Source: an uncultured Steroidobacter sp.
Lineage (GTDB): Bacteria; Pseudomonadota; Gammaproteobacteria; Steroidobacterales; Steroidobacteraceae
Assembly: GCA_937864115.1 (NCBI GenBank)
Contig: CALMII010000025.1
Location: 62,001 to 126,000, forward strand
DNA length: 64,000 nucleotides
Direction of reading: 5' to 3'
The position numbers and the translations under genes were made by a program. Positions 49,726-58,673 of this stretch are shown one piece after another. Every line of letters begins with the position of its first letter. Position 1 is the first letter of the stretch. The notes beneath the pieces are model-generated. The model did not search any database. It worked only from the letters and a program-made list of their open reading frames with translations, and had not been told where the DNA came from.

Positions 49726-50313
49726 TCAGTTTTCCAGCGCCCCCAGCACCCAGCCGCGCGCCTGATCGAGGCCGAGCTTCGTCACGGCCGAAAACAACTG
49801 CGCGCTGGCCACCCCCGCCGCCTCGGCCTCGACGGCTTTCAGCGTTCGCGCCGCCTCGCTGCGGCTGAGCTTGTCCGACTTCGTGAGGAGCAAATGGGTC
49901 GGCAGGGCGCGCTCGCTGCTCCACGCCAGCATCTGGCGATCGAAATCCGTCATGCCGCGACGCGAGTCCATGACGACCACCAGGCCGGCGAGCGACTGGC
50001 GTTTTTCCACGTACCGGCTCAGCAGTTCGCGCCAGTGGCGCTGCATTTCCGCGGGCACCTTCGCGTAGCCATAGCCGGGCAGGTCTGCGAGACGATGACC
50101 GTTGCCCAGTCCGAAAAAATTGATGAGCTGGGTGCGACCGGGTGTCTTGCTGGTCCGTGCCAGATCCTTGCGACCAGTGATGGCGTTCAGGGCGCTCGAC
50201 TTGCCCGCGTTCGATCGCCCGACAAAGGCCAGCTCGCGACCGGTTTCCTCCGGGGGAAACTGACGCGGCTGCCAGGCACTCAGCAGGAATCGTGATTCAG
50301 GGAATTGCGGCAT
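49726..50313 (-). CDS. engB: Ribosome biogenesis GTP-binding protein EngB (YihA/YsxC)
   Basis: A 195-residue GTPase for 50S subunit assembly. G1 ELAFVGRSNAGKSSALN, G3 DLPGYGYA, and G4 LTKSDKLS are present, plus the TPGRTQLINFF switch region. Length is standard. It converges with the candidate sRNA and is divergent from cytochrome c4, as in Pseudomonas. Usually essential in bacteria (family knowledge). Confidence 0.95.
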   Translation of the reverse strand: MPQFPESRFLLSAWQPRQFPPEETGRELAFVGRSNAGKSSALNAITGRKDLARTSKTPGRTQLINFFGLGNGHRLADLPGYGYAKVPAEMQRHWRELLSRYVEKRQSLAGLVVVMDSRRGMTDFDRQMLAWSSERALPTHLLLTKSDKLSRSEAARTLKAVEAEAAGVASAQLFSAVTKLGLDQARGWVLGALEN

Positions 50314-50359
50314 GGCTTATTTCGCGGCGGACGGCTTCGCGGACAATGGCGGCGCCGCG

Positions 50360-50387
50360 TTGGCCGCAGCGGACGGTAGTGTACAAT
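50360..50387 (+). promoter_or_regulatory. Sigma-70-type promoter for cytochrome c4
   Basis: TTGGCC (50360-50365), 16-bp spacer, TACAAT (50382-50387), 74 bp before the cytochrome ATG. Confidence 0.45.
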
Positions 50388-50461
50388 TCCGCGCCTTTTA
50401 AGCCTCGGCGCGCGTGCCTGGCCGCCGCGCCCTCCAAATAAATGGTCCTGGAGTCTGACTG

Positions 50462-51064
50462 ATGAAGTTTCAGCCGATCGTTCTGCTGTCTGCGCTGTGC
50501 CTGAGCACCTCTGCGTTTGGCGAAGGTTCCGCCGAAGCGGGCCAGGCAAAGTCCGCGACCTGCGTGGCCTGCCACGGCGTCGACGGCAACAGCGTCAATC
50601 CCGAATGGCCGTCGATCGCCGGTCAGCACAGCGAGTACATCGTCAAGCAGCTCAAGGCATTCAAGTCCGGCGCGCGCCAGAACGTGCTGATGAGCCCGAT
50701 GGCCGCCGGCCTGTCGGAAGCGGACATCGACGATCTCGCGGCGTACTACTCTTCGCAGACCGCGAACGGTGGTGAGGCCGACGCCAGCAAGGTGTCGCTC
50801 GGCCAGCGTCTGTATCGCGGCGGCGATGCGGAGAAAGGCATTGCCGCCTGCGGCGCGTGCCATGGCCCGTCGGGTCACGGCAACCCGACTGCGCAGTACC
50901 CCTCGATCCGCGGCCAGCACGCCACGTACGTCGAAGCGCAGCTGAAGGCGTATCGCAGCGGAACCCGGCAGACGGATCAGAATCAGATGATGCGCGGCGT
51001 CACCCAGTCGATGACCGATGACCAGATCGCCGCGGTCGCTGCCTACGTGCAGGGCCTGCGCTGA
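50462..51064 (+). CDS. Diheme cytochrome c4
   Basis: A 200-residue periplasmic cytochrome with a signal peptide (LLSALCLSTSAFG) and two similar class I c-type domains. Each has a CXXCH heme site (CVACHG, CGACHG) and a distal Met candidate (MSPMAAGLSEADI, MMRGVTQSMTDDQI). It carries electrons from the bc1 complex to terminal oxidases such as the cbb3 type. The engB-cytochrome c4-dsbA order is the one known from Pseudomonas. Confidence 0.93.
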   Translation: MKFQPIVLLSALCLSTSAFGEGSAEAGQAKSATCVACHGVDGNSVNPEWPSIAGQHSEYIVKQLKAFKSGARQNVLMSPMAAGLSEADIDDLAAYYSSQTANGGEADASKVSLGQRLYRGGDAEKGIAACGACHGPSGHGNPTAQYPSIRGQHATYVEAQLKAYRSGTRQTDQNQMMRGVTQSMTDDQIAAVAAYVQGLR

Positions 51065-51089
51065 TTCATCCGCTCTGAGAGGGTTTACC

Positions 51090-51974
51090 GTGAAACGACC
51101 TGGCGCCTCATCTGCTGCCCTGTTGATGCTCGTGCTGCTCGCCGCCTGCAGCAGCAAACAGGAACCGGCGCCGAGCGGGCAGCCTGCAGCGTCCGCTCCT
51201 GCTGCGGCCCAGGCACCCGCAGAGAGTGCTGCGCCCTCGGAACCGTCTGCCGCCGAACCCGCGACCGAAACCACTGCCACCGAGACACCGACCGAAACGA
51301 TCAGCGAGACGGATGATGGCGGTCAGGAAACCATCGCCGCCAACACGCCCTCGACCACGCAGCCTTCGCTGCGACTGGGCGGTCCGGCAGCAACGCCGCC
51401 GACATCGTCGCAATTCAGGGAAGGGTCGAACTACAGCAGGCTCGTGCCCGCACAGCCGACCAGCGTGCCGCCGGGCAAGGTCGAGGTCGTCGAAGTGTTC
51501 TGGTACGGCTGCGGCCATTGCTTCGCGCTGGATCCGGCGATCGAATCCTGGCGCGGCAAGGGCAAGCCGGGGTACGTCGAATTCGTGCGCGTCCCGGCCA
51601 TGTGGAACGACACCACCCGCATGCACGCACGGCTTTACTACACCGCCGAACTGCTGGGCAAACTCGAAGCGCTGCACACGCCGATCTTCCGCGAGATCAA
51701 CGTCGGCGGAAACCAGCTCAACACGGTCGACAAGATCACTGCCTTCTTTCGCGAACACGGTGTCGGCAGCGACGAATTCCAGAAGGCGTTCTCGTCGTTC
51801 TCCGTGGAAAGCAAGTTGCAGCGTGCGGACTTCCTCAATCGCCGCTATCGCATCGAATCCGTGCCGACCGTCATCGTCAACGGCAAGTACAAGACCGACG
51901 TGGGCATGGCCGGCGGCGAGCCGCAACTGTTCTCGCTGATCGGCGAACTCGCCGCCTCCGAACACGGCGGCTGA
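51090..51974 (+). CDS. dsbA: Thiol:disulfide interchange protein DsbA-like, lipoprotein form
   Basis: A 294-residue DsbA-family oxidoreductase with active site CGHC (C141, C144) in FWYGCGHCFALDP and a cis-Pro loop SVPTVIVNGKY. It introduces disulfides into periplasmic proteins. Unusually, the N-terminus is a lipoprotein signal (LLMLVLLAACSSK). A low-complexity Ala/Pro/Thr/Glu linker of about 80 residues follows before the thioredoxin domain, so the enzyme is predicted to be membrane-tethered instead of soluble. The start is a GTG at 51090 giving a typical lipoprotein signal. It lies 25 bp after cytochrome c4. Confidence 0.9.
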   Translation: MKRPGASSAALLMLVLLAACSSKQEPAPSGQPAASAPAAAQAPAESAAPSEPSAAEPATETTATETPTETISETDDGGQETIAANTPSTTQPSLRLGGPAATPPTSSQFREGSNYSRLVPAQPTSVPPGKVEVVEVFWYGCGHCFALDPAIESWRGKGKPGYVEFVRVPAMWNDTTRMHARLYYTAELLGKLEALHTPIFREINVGGNQLNTVDKITAFFREHGVGSDEFQKAFSSFSVESKLQRADFLNRRYRIESVPTVIVNGKYKTDVGMAGGEPQLFSLIGELAASEHGG

Positions 51975-52011
51975 CGGGCGATTCCCACGGACGGGAAGCG
52001 CGCGCCGCGCG

Positions 52012-52060
52012 TAGACTGACGGACATGTCTGCGGCTTCCAGGTCCGTGCCCTCATGCTGA
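52012..52060 (+). CDS. Possible leaderless 11-codon upstream ORF of corA
   Basis: TAGACT (52012-52017) lies seven bases before an ATG at 52025. It opens an 11-residue ORF (MSAASRSVPSC) whose TGA (52058-52060) overlaps the corA ATG (52054) as ATGCTGA. corA has only a weak AGG ahead of it, so translational coupling from this ORF is plausible. Nothing proves that it is translated. Confidence 0.35.
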
Positions 52061-53034
52061 AAGTCTTCGCCTCCGGCCCGCAGGGATTGACCAGCCTCGA
52101 CGCGTCGGCCCAGGCGATCGTTCCGGCGGACGTCGTCTGGATCGATCTGCTCGAGCCGACGATCGAAGAAGAAAAATCGGTCGAATCGCTGCTCGCGGTG
52201 GACGTGCCCACCCGCGAAGAAATGAAGGAGATCGAGACCTCCAATCGTCTCTACGAAGACAACGGCGCGCTGTACATGACGGCCACGGTGGCCGCGAAGC
52301 TCGACACCGCACGCCCCGAGATCGCCGCGGTGACGTTCATCCTCGCCAAGGGCCGGCTGATCACGAACCGCTACATCGATACCAAGCCGTTCCAGCAGTT
52401 CATCGCCTACGCGGAGAAGCATCCGAATTCCTGCCAGTCCGCGGTGGCCATCCTCGCCGGACTCATCGAAGCCTTCATCGAACGCATCGCCGACATCCTG
52501 GAACGCGTCGGCAACAATCTCGACCAGGTCTCCAGCACGATATTCGTCATCAACGGCCAGGGCAGCACGCCGAAAAGCAGCGATCTGCGCGGACTGATCG
52601 AACGCATCGGCTTCAACGGCGAGCTGAACTCGAAGGCGCGCGAAAGTCTCGTCAGTCTCGGGCGTCTCGTGATGTTCGTGCAGCAGACCGGCATGCTGGA
52701 AATGACGCAGGAACAGCGCGGCCGCTTCCGCTCGATCAGCCGCGACGTCACGTCGCTGTCGGATCATGCGAGCTTCCTCGGCTCGAAGGTGTCGTTCCTG
52801 CTCGAAGCGACGCTCGGCCTGATCAACGTCGAACAGAACAACATCATCAAGATCTTCTCGGTCGCCGCGGTGATGTTCATGCCGCCGACGCTGATCGCCA
52901 GCATCTACGGCATGAACTTCCATCTGCTGCCGAACCTGCCCGGCGACTACAGCAATTTCTTTTTCTCCCTCGGCCTGATGCTTGCGTCGATGGGAGTCAC
53001 GTACGCGCTGTTCAAACGAAAAGGATGGTTGTAA
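52054..53034 (+). CDS. corA: CorA family divalent metal (Mg2+) transporter
   Basis: A 326-residue inner-membrane channel. The cytoplasmic alpha/beta funnel occupies residues of about 1-260. Two C-terminal membrane segments follow: FSVAAVMFMPPTLIASIYGMNF, which carries the selectivity motif GMN, and FFFSLGLMLASMGVTYALF. A basic tail FKRKGWL ends the protein. It imports Mg2+ (or Co2+/Ni2+) as a pentamer. The start overlaps a short upstream ORF. The downstream NYN gene begins six bases after its stop. Confidence 0.93.
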   Translation: MLKVFASGPQGLTSLDASAQAIVPADVVWIDLLEPTIEEEKSVESLLAVDVPTREEMKEIETSNRLYEDNGALYMTATVAAKLDTARPEIAAVTFILAKGRLITNRYIDTKPFQQFIAYAEKHPNSCQSAVAILAGLIEAFIERIADILERVGNNLDQVSSTIFVINGQGSTPKSSDLRGLIERIGFNGELNSKARESLVSLGRLVMFVQQTGMLEMTQEQRGRFRSISRDVTSLSDHASFLGSKVSFLLEATLGLINVEQNNIIKIFSVAAVMFMPPTLIASIYGMNFHLLPNLPGDYSNFFFSLGLMLASMGVTYALFKRKGWL

Positions 53035-53039
53035 GCACC

Positions 53040-53873
53040 ATGTCCCATCCCATCACCAGCATGGCCCTCTTCTGCGATTTCGAGAACATCGCGCTCGGCG
53101 TGCGCGATGCGAAGTACGCCAAGTTCGATATCGATCGCGTGCTCGAACGGCTGCTGCTGAAGGGCAGCATCGTGGTGAAGAAGGCGTACTGCGACTGGGA
53201 ACGCTATAAGGAATTCAAGGCGCCGATGCACGAGGCCTCGTTCGAACTGATCGAGATTCCGCACGTACGCATGTCGGGCAAGAACTCCGCCGACATCCGC
53301 ATGGTCGTCGACGCACTCGACCTGTGCTACACCAAGGAACACGTCGACACCTTCGTCATCATCAGCGGCGACTCGGACTTCTCGCCGCTGGTGAGCAAGC
53401 TGCGCGAGAACAACAAGACCGTGATCGGCGTCGGCGTGAAGAGTTCGACGTCGGACCTGCTGATCGCGAACTGCGACGAGTTCATCTACTACGACGATCT
53501 CGTGCGCCAGAACGAAAAGAAGAAGCAGCAGCGCGCCCGGCGCAAGACCTCGCCCAAGCAGCAGGCCACCGCCGAAGCGGCGCCGAAGGAACAGCCCAAG
53601 GCCGAAAAGACCGAAGAGGATCGCCGCCAGGAAGCCTTCGACCTGGTGCTCGATACCATCGAGGCGCTGGCCAGCGAACGCGATCAGGACGAGAAGATCT
53701 GGGGCTCGATGGTCAAGCAGACCCTGAAGCGCCGCAATCCCGGCTTCAACGAAACCTACTTCGGCTTCCGCACCTTCAGCGATCTGCTGGAGGACGCGCA
53801 GAAACATCGCCTGCTGGATCTGGAGCTGGATCAGAAGTCCGGCGGCTACATCATCAAGCGTCTGAGCGAGTGA
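53040..53873 (+). CDS. NYN-domain (PIN-like) protein with C-terminal OST-HTH/LOTUS domain
   Basis: A 277-residue protein. The N-terminal NYN domain (residues of about 8-150) has the acidic nuclease-type cluster: Asp in ALFCDFENIALG, Asp in SADIRMVVDAL, and the ISGDSDFSPLV motif. A charged Lys/Glu/Gln linker (about 160-200) leads to a LOTUS/OST-HTH module (IWGSMVKQTLKRRNPGFNE, FRTFSDLLEDAQ). NYN-LOTUS proteins are predicted RNases or RNA-binding proteins. Start 53040 was chosen over 53025 because AAGGA is well placed. It is probably co-transcribed with corA. Confidence 0.88.
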   Translation: MSHPITSMALFCDFENIALGVRDAKYAKFDIDRVLERLLLKGSIVVKKAYCDWERYKEFKAPMHEASFELIEIPHVRMSGKNSADIRMVVDALDLCYTKEHVDTFVIISGDSDFSPLVSKLRENNKTVIGVGVKSSTSDLLIANCDEFIYYDDLVRQNEKKKQQRARRKTSPKQQATAEAAPKEQPKAEKTEEDRRQEAFDLVLDTIEALASERDQDEKIWGSMVKQTLKRRNPGFNETYFGFRTFSDLLEDAQKHRLLDLELDQKSGGYIIKRLSE

Positions 53874-53879
53874 TCGCGC

Positions 53880-54848
53880 TCAGCGCTTCAGTTCCAGGTC
53901 ATTGATCATCGCGAGATGATCCGATCCCAGCGACGGACCGGCGGATAAGTCCAGCACGCGCCAGTGATCGCTGGCGAGACAGTGATCGATGCGGATGCCG
54001 GCCGGCGCGAACCACGACGGCCAGCTCGGCACGAATCCGTGACCGCGGGCGCAATCGGTCAGACCGGACCCCGCCATCGCCTCGCGAAATACCGGCGACC
54101 ACGGCGTGATGTTGAAATCGCCGCCGATCAGCAGCGGCCCCTCGGTCGCGCGCGCAAGCGTGATCAGTTCGCGCAGCTCCGCATTGCGCAGACGCGTGTT
54201 GCGCGCGCCCATCGGCCAGTGCAGATGCGCGCCGATGAGCGTGATCGGTTGACCGTTCCAGTCGATCACCGTCTTCGCGACCTGCGCACCCTGCGGCACC
54301 AGTTCGATCCGCTCGCTGCTGCGGATCGGCCAGCGACTGAAGATCGCCACGTCGGATTCGGCATTCAGATCGGCGTAGACGTGCGGGTATTGCGGCAGCA
54401 CGGCCGCGAGCTGCTGCACGTCCTGCGGCGAATCGATTTCCTGGAAGGCGATCACATCGGCGCTGGCTTTCTGCAGCCACTGGCCCGCGCTCGCGAAGTC
54501 GTCGTTGTGGAAGTAGCGATTGAACGTGACGAAGCGGAATCCGCCCGTCGCGGCCTGCGCTTCCTGCGAGGGCCAGCCGGTGTAACCGAGAATGCTGATC
54601 GCCATCGCCGCGGCAGCGGCCAGCACGAACGCGGCGCTGCGCAGATGCCGCAGCATGAACAGGCCCAGGCCACAGACCACAAGTACTACCGTGTACTGGA
54701 CGCGGAAATGCGCAAACAGATCCAGCACCCAGAAGTGCCTGCCGAACAGACCCAGCCCGAACGCGAGCAGCACGCCGGCCACGATCAGCGCGATGAGCTG
54801 CGTCGCAGCCGTGGACGGTCGCGGGTGGCGTGGCCGAGGGATATTCAC
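53880..54848 (-). CDS. Endonuclease/exonuclease/phosphatase family protein, membrane-anchored
   Basis: A 322-residue protein starting from GTG. About three N-terminal membrane helices (residues of about 15-95, e.g. TQLIALIVAGVLLAFGLGLFG) precede an EEP catalytic domain: FVTFNRYFHN, DVIAFQEID (Mg-binding Glu), ITLIGAHLHWP, LLIGGDFNITPWSP and a terminal LGSDHLAMI with the catalytic Asp-His. Substrates of such proteins vary (phosphodiesters, phospholipids, DNA) and cannot be assigned. It converges with the NYN gene six bases away. Confidence 0.87.
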   Translation of the reverse strand: MNIPRPRHPRPSTAATQLIALIVAGVLLAFGLGLFGRHFWVLDLFAHFRVQYTVVLVVCGLGLFMLRHLRSAAFVLAAAAAMAISILGYTGWPSQEAQAATGGFRFVTFNRYFHNDDFASAGQWLQKASADVIAFQEIDSPQDVQQLAAVLPQYPHVYADLNAESDVAIFSRWPIRSSERIELVPQGAQVAKTVIDWNGQPITLIGAHLHWPMGARNTRLRNAELRELITLARATEGPLLIGGDFNITPWSPVFREAMAGSGLTDCARGHGFVPSWPSWFAPAGIRIDHCLASDHWRVLDLSAGPSLGSDHLAMINDLELKR

Positions 54849-54927
54849 GAAGAACGGGCCGTTCGATGAGAAGGGAACGGCTTATAGCTCGGCGACCCGC
54901 CAGTCGCCAGCGACAGAAGGGCAGTTT

Positions 54928-55413
54928 CTAGCTCGCCAGCTCCGAGGCGAAGACCGCACCTTCGTCGCGCCAGCGCGGTGCCCTGCTGCGGCCGTAGTAC
55001 AGCTCGAGCCGGCGGACACCCTTCACGCGGCGCGTCGACTGGCGCACTTCACGCAGCAGGCGCAACAGCAGATGTTCATCGGCAAATATTCCGCCGCTGG
55101 CATATTCCGCCGCGATGCTCAGATGCAGGACCGTGATGTGTTCGAGGTCGGGACGGATATGGACCGTCACGCCGACCGGCTTGCCCGTGTCCTTCTCCAC
55201 GGCGAGCAGGCATTGCGCATCCGGCATGCGCGCGATCGACAGACGCAGCCGGTCCGGCGCGTCCGCCACGATTTCGGGCGCACCGAACATTTCGACCGCG
55301 TCGGCAATCCCGGCGGCGACGCGTTCCTGGCACGAATTGAAGAAAACGAGCCTCTCCAGCGCTCCGCGCTGTTTGGCGACGACGTGGGAGCGGAATTCTA
55401 TTTCGTGATTCAT
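54928..55413 (-). CDS. Hypothetical protein, possible acetyltransferase-like fold
   Basis: A 161-residue protein not confidently assigned. Starting at the ATG at 55413 (MNHEIEFRSHVVAK, with GGGGCAGG upstream), it shows an alternating strand/helix pattern (CLLAVEKDTGKPVGVTVHIR, ITVLHLSIAAEY) loosely like a GNAT fold. An acetyl-CoA loop is not evident. The upstream 64 codons of the same frame are not clearly coding and were left out. It is in a short gap between two unrelated genes. Confidence 0.55.
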   Translation of the reverse strand: MNHEIEFRSHVVAKQRGALERLVFFNSCQERVAAGIADAVEMFGAPEIVADAPDRLRLSIARMPDAQCLLAVEKDTGKPVGVTVHIRPDLEHITVLHLSIAAEYASGGIFADEHLLLRLLREVRQSTRRVKGVRRLELYYGRSRAPRWRDEGAVFASELAS

Positions 55414-55919
55414 GCCTGCCCCGACGGTGAGGAATCCCCAACCCCGGCCGATCATGAACGCGCCGCGGGTCGCTTGTCGAGCAGCTTCGCGACCTCCCGC
55501 CGGGCGTAACTCCTTGCAGCCACAACAAAAATCAGCACATGTTGCCAAAAGAGGACATCGCTGGTGGCGCACTAAGTCCCGGTCCGAAAAACGCAATTTC
55601 GACATCGGCCGCAGGCTGGCGACAGCGATGTCGCGGCGATGTCACGTCCAGAGTGGCCCGCCGGCCCACGGTTTTCGCGTCGTCTGGCACCGACAGCGGG
55701 CCGAAAACTTTGAACTGGCGCAACTTCCCGATCTTCAAAAACGGGAACTGGTTCGAGCGTCGGGATTCGCCTTATTGTCATATACACGCACAGCTTGCCC
55801 GCCGCTGGCCTCGCGTTCGGCATTTCACGGCCGTTTGCATGGGTGCGGCAGGCTCTTGGCGTATGTCAGCGTAACGCTGCGCTCGACGCCGGAAACTCAA
55901 GGTCACAGGGGAATCGTCA
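55414..55919. other. 506-bp non-coding gap before the signalling cluster
   Basis: No supported gene. It is less GC-rich in places than its neighbours and contains a TATACA (55781-55786) that could serve as a -10 for the kinase gene, but no matching -35. No riboswitch or operator was recognised. Confidence 0.5.
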
Positions 55920-58214
55920 ATGGGCATCCTAGATCTCGGCCGATACAAGGGAATCGTCTTCGCGATCACCGGCTTCCTGATCGCGTTCATCGCCATCCTG
56001 GCGTTGAACCACGGCATGGCCGGCCGCTTCGCCGACAACGTCGCGGGTGTGAAATTCCTGTCCAGCCTGCAGTCGCAGCCGGCGGAAATCCAGGCGAATG
56101 CCGCTGCGATCAGCGCGCGCCTCGCGAACGGCGAGAAGGTGGACGAGGCCATCGAAGCCCTGCGTACCACCGCCACCTCGTTCGACCACGCCATCATCGG
56201 ACTCGGCGGCGGCATGGTCTCCGACAGTTCAGGCTCCACCCTCAGCGTGCCGGCGCTCGACTCCGAGCAGGCGCGCACGCTGGTCGCCGACGGCAAGAAG
56301 GTGTGGGAAGGCTACAAGGCCAAGCTCGATCCGGTGCTGCGCTTCTCCGGTTCTCCCTATGCCGCTGAGGCAGCGGCGCCCGCGCCGGCCCCGACACCTG
56401 CCGGCAAGAACGCCGCGCCTGCGCCGGTCGTCGAGAAGGAACCCGGCGTGCAGCTCAGCCCGCGCGGCCGTCGCCTGAGCAGCGCGCTGGAAGAACTCAA
56501 CACGTATGCCGCCGCATCGCAGGCTCCGCTCACGCGCGTGGCCAATGAACTCGCGCAGCAGGTCGAAACCGAAAGCAACGGCAAAGCGAGCGTACTGCGC
56601 ATCATCCAGATCGTCGGTCTGGTCGGTGCCCTCGCACTGCTCGGCATGCTGTTCTTCTACTTCGCGCGCAACCTGCGCAAGGAAGAAATGGTGTCCCTGC
56701 GCGCCCGCAAGGAAACCGCGGACATTCTGCGCACGGTGAACGAAGGTCTGTTCCTGCTCGACAAGGACCTGAAGCTGGGCAGCGAACGTTCGATGGCGCT
56801 GAACACAATCTTCCGCCGCGAAGACTTCACCAACCTGTCCTTCGACAATCTGCTCAAGGACATCGTGCCGGAAAAGACGCTCAAGACCGCGATGGACTAC
56901 GTCGCGCTGCTGTGGGGCGAGCGCGTCAACGAAAAGCTGGTCAAGACCATCAATCCGCTGAACGAAGTCGAAGTGCACTTCGACAATCCGGCCGGCGGCT
57001 TCGACACGCACTACCTCGAATTCGATTTCAACCGCGTGAAATCCGAAGGCTCGCTGTCCCACCTGCTGGTGACGGTGAACGACGTGACCAAGCGCGTGAT
57101 GCTGTCGCGCGAACTGCAGGAGTCGCAGGAAAAGGCACAGGCCCAGCTCGATCTGCTGCTGCGCATCCTGCACGTCGAACCGGACAGCCTCACCGGCTTC
57201 CTCACCGACGCCGATGTGTCGCTGAAGATGGTGAACTCGATCCTCAAGGAACCGGCGCGCGAAGAGTCGGCGTTCCGCGCCAAGATCGACGGCATCTACC
57301 GCCAGGTCCACGCGGTCAAGGGCGAAGCCGCGGCGCTCGGCCTCAAGACCGTCGAACAGCGCGCGCATGCCTTCGAAGAATCGCTCAGCGATCTGAAGGG
57401 TCGGCCGACGCTGTCGGGCAGCGACTTCCTGCCGCTGGTCGTGAAGCTCGACGATCTGTTCAACCACCTCGCGCAGGTTCGCGAAATGCTCGGCCGACTC
57501 GTTGACCTGCACCACGCCATCGCGTCGCGTCGCGCCGCGGGCGGCACGGTCGAAGCCGCGAAGGTCGATCAATGGCTGGCCGGCAAGCACGACCAGACCA
57601 TGCAGATGCAGGCGCTGTCGCAGCAGCCGCAGGCCGAAGCCGAAGGCGCCGGCGGTCTCGAACGCACGCTGGAAGATCTCGCCGCGAAAGTCGCCTCGTC
57701 GCATTCCAAGCAGGTCACGGTGAAGTGCACCGGCCTCGCCGAAGTCCCCGAGGCTTATCGTCGTGCGGTCAAGGACATCACGATCCAGCTCGTGCGCAAT
57801 GCCGTGGTACACGGCATCGAGTCGCCGGAAGATCGCGCCAAGGCGCAGAAATCGGCAACGGGTTTCCTCGGCGTCGAATTCACGCAGCGCGGCAACGAAG
57901 GTTTCGAACTCGTCGTGCAGGATGACGGTCGCGGCCTGCAGCTCGATCGCATCAAGGAGGTCGCGGTGGAACGCGGCCTCATCACGCCGGCGCAGGCGGC
58001 GATGCTCGATCCGCGTCAGACCATGGCGCTGATCTTCCGCCCGGGCTTCTCCACGGCCGATCGCGTCACGACCGATGCGGGCCGCGGCGCCGGCATGGAT
58101 CTGGTGCGCATCCTCGTCGCCGAACTCGGCGGTCGCGTCGGTCTCGCCTCGGCGGGCGGACGCTTCTCGAAGTTCAAGATCTGGCTGCCGGCCTCGGCGC
58201 GCGCAGCCGCATAA
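55920..58214 (+). CDS. CheA-like membrane histidine kinase (Hpt + HATPase, no CheW domain)
   Basis: A 764-residue sensor kinase. Membrane helix 1 (FAITGFLIAFIAILALN, about residues 14-30) and helix 2 (IIQIVGLVGALALLGMLFFYF, about 230-250) enclose a periplasmic domain with a Pro/Ala linker. A cytoplasmic PAS-like region (about 270-400) comes next. An Hpt domain carries the phospho-acceptor H464 in VHAVKGEAAALGL. An ATPase domain has N-box N627 (LVRNAVVHGIESPEDR) and DDGRG at 668-672. The CheA P5/CheW-like domain is absent, so it should not join a chemoreceptor array but sense through its own periplasmic domain. First of four linked genes. Confidence 0.88.
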   Translation: MGILDLGRYKGIVFAITGFLIAFIAILALNHGMAGRFADNVAGVKFLSSLQSQPAEIQANAAAISARLANGEKVDEAIEALRTTATSFDHAIIGLGGGMVSDSSGSTLSVPALDSEQARTLVADGKKVWEGYKAKLDPVLRFSGSPYAAEAAAPAPAPTPAGKNAAPAPVVEKEPGVQLSPRGRRLSSALEELNTYAAASQAPLTRVANELAQQVETESNGKASVLRIIQIVGLVGALALLGMLFFYFARNLRKEEMVSLRARKETADILRTVNEGLFLLDKDLKLGSERSMALNTIFRREDFTNLSFDNLLKDIVPEKTLKTAMDYVALLWGERVNEKLVKTINPLNEVEVHFDNPAGGFDTHYLEFDFNRVKSEGSLSHLLVTVNDVTKRVMLSRELQESQEKAQAQLDLLLRILHVEPDSLTGFLTDADVSLKMVNSILKEPAREESAFRAKIDGIYRQVHAVKGEAAALGLKTVEQRAHAFEESLSDLKGRPTLSGSDFLPLVVKLDDLFNHLAQVREMLGRLVDLHHAIASRRAAGGTVEAAKVDQWLAGKHDQTMQMQALSQQPQAEAEGAGGLERTLEDLAAKVASSHSKQVTVKCTGLAEVPEAYRRAVKDITIQLVRNAVVHGIESPEDRAKAQKSATGFLGVEFTQRGNEGFELVVQDDGRGLQLDRIKEVAVERGLITPAQAAMLDPRQTMALIFRPGFSTADRVTTDAGRGAGMDLVRILVAELGGRVGLASAGGRFSKFKIWLPASARAAA

Positions 58215-58256
58215 GCGTCTCTTACAAACCGAACAAGGACATCAAGAGGTCATTCA

Positions 58257-58673
58257 ATGGCGGCGAATGCAAAGGCTGAACCGTTGACGAACGGTAAGCT
58301 CAAGCTCATGATCTGCGACGATTCGAACATAATCCGTCGCAAAATCGAGCGTGAACTGAAGATCGACCGTCTGCAGGTCATCGCTACCGCGGCGAACGGC
58401 AAGCTGGCCGTCGAGGCCTTCCGCAAGGAACCCGCGGATGTCGTGACGATGGACATCACGATGCCCGAAATGGACGGCATCGAGTGCGTCGAAAACCTGG
58501 TCAAGATCAAGCCCGACGTGCTGATCCTGGTCATTTCCGCACTGTCCGACAAGGCCACCGCGATCGAAGCGTTGAAGAAGGGCGCGAACGGCTTCCTGTG
58601 CAAACCCTTCACCGACCGACAGTTGACTGAGGCGCTCGAAGAGCTGCTGAGGGGCGCCGGCAATGATGACTAA
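58257..58673 (+). CDS. CheY-like single-domain response regulator
   Basis: A 138-residue receiver with no output domain. The acidic pair is in LMICDDSNIIRR, the phospho-acceptor is D66 in VVTMDITMPEMDG, Ser lies in LVISALSDK and Lys in FLCKPFTD. Thus all catalytic residues are present. It is the likely phosphate acceptor of the adjacent Hpt kinase. It overlaps the CheX gene start by 11 bases, so the two are translationally coupled. Confidence 0.93.
   Translation: MAANAKAEPLTNGKLKLMICDDSNIIRRKIERELKIDRLQVIATAANGKLAVEAFRKEPADVVTMDITMPEMDGIECVENLVKIKPDVLILVISALSDKATAIEALKKGANGFLCKPFTDRQLTEALEELLRGAGNDD

Noticed and set aside
55414..55605. N-terminal extension of the unknown gene at 54928 (64 extra codons)
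   Set aside because: The region lacks a ribosome-binding site and family-like sequence, and the internal ATG at 55413 has a better one.
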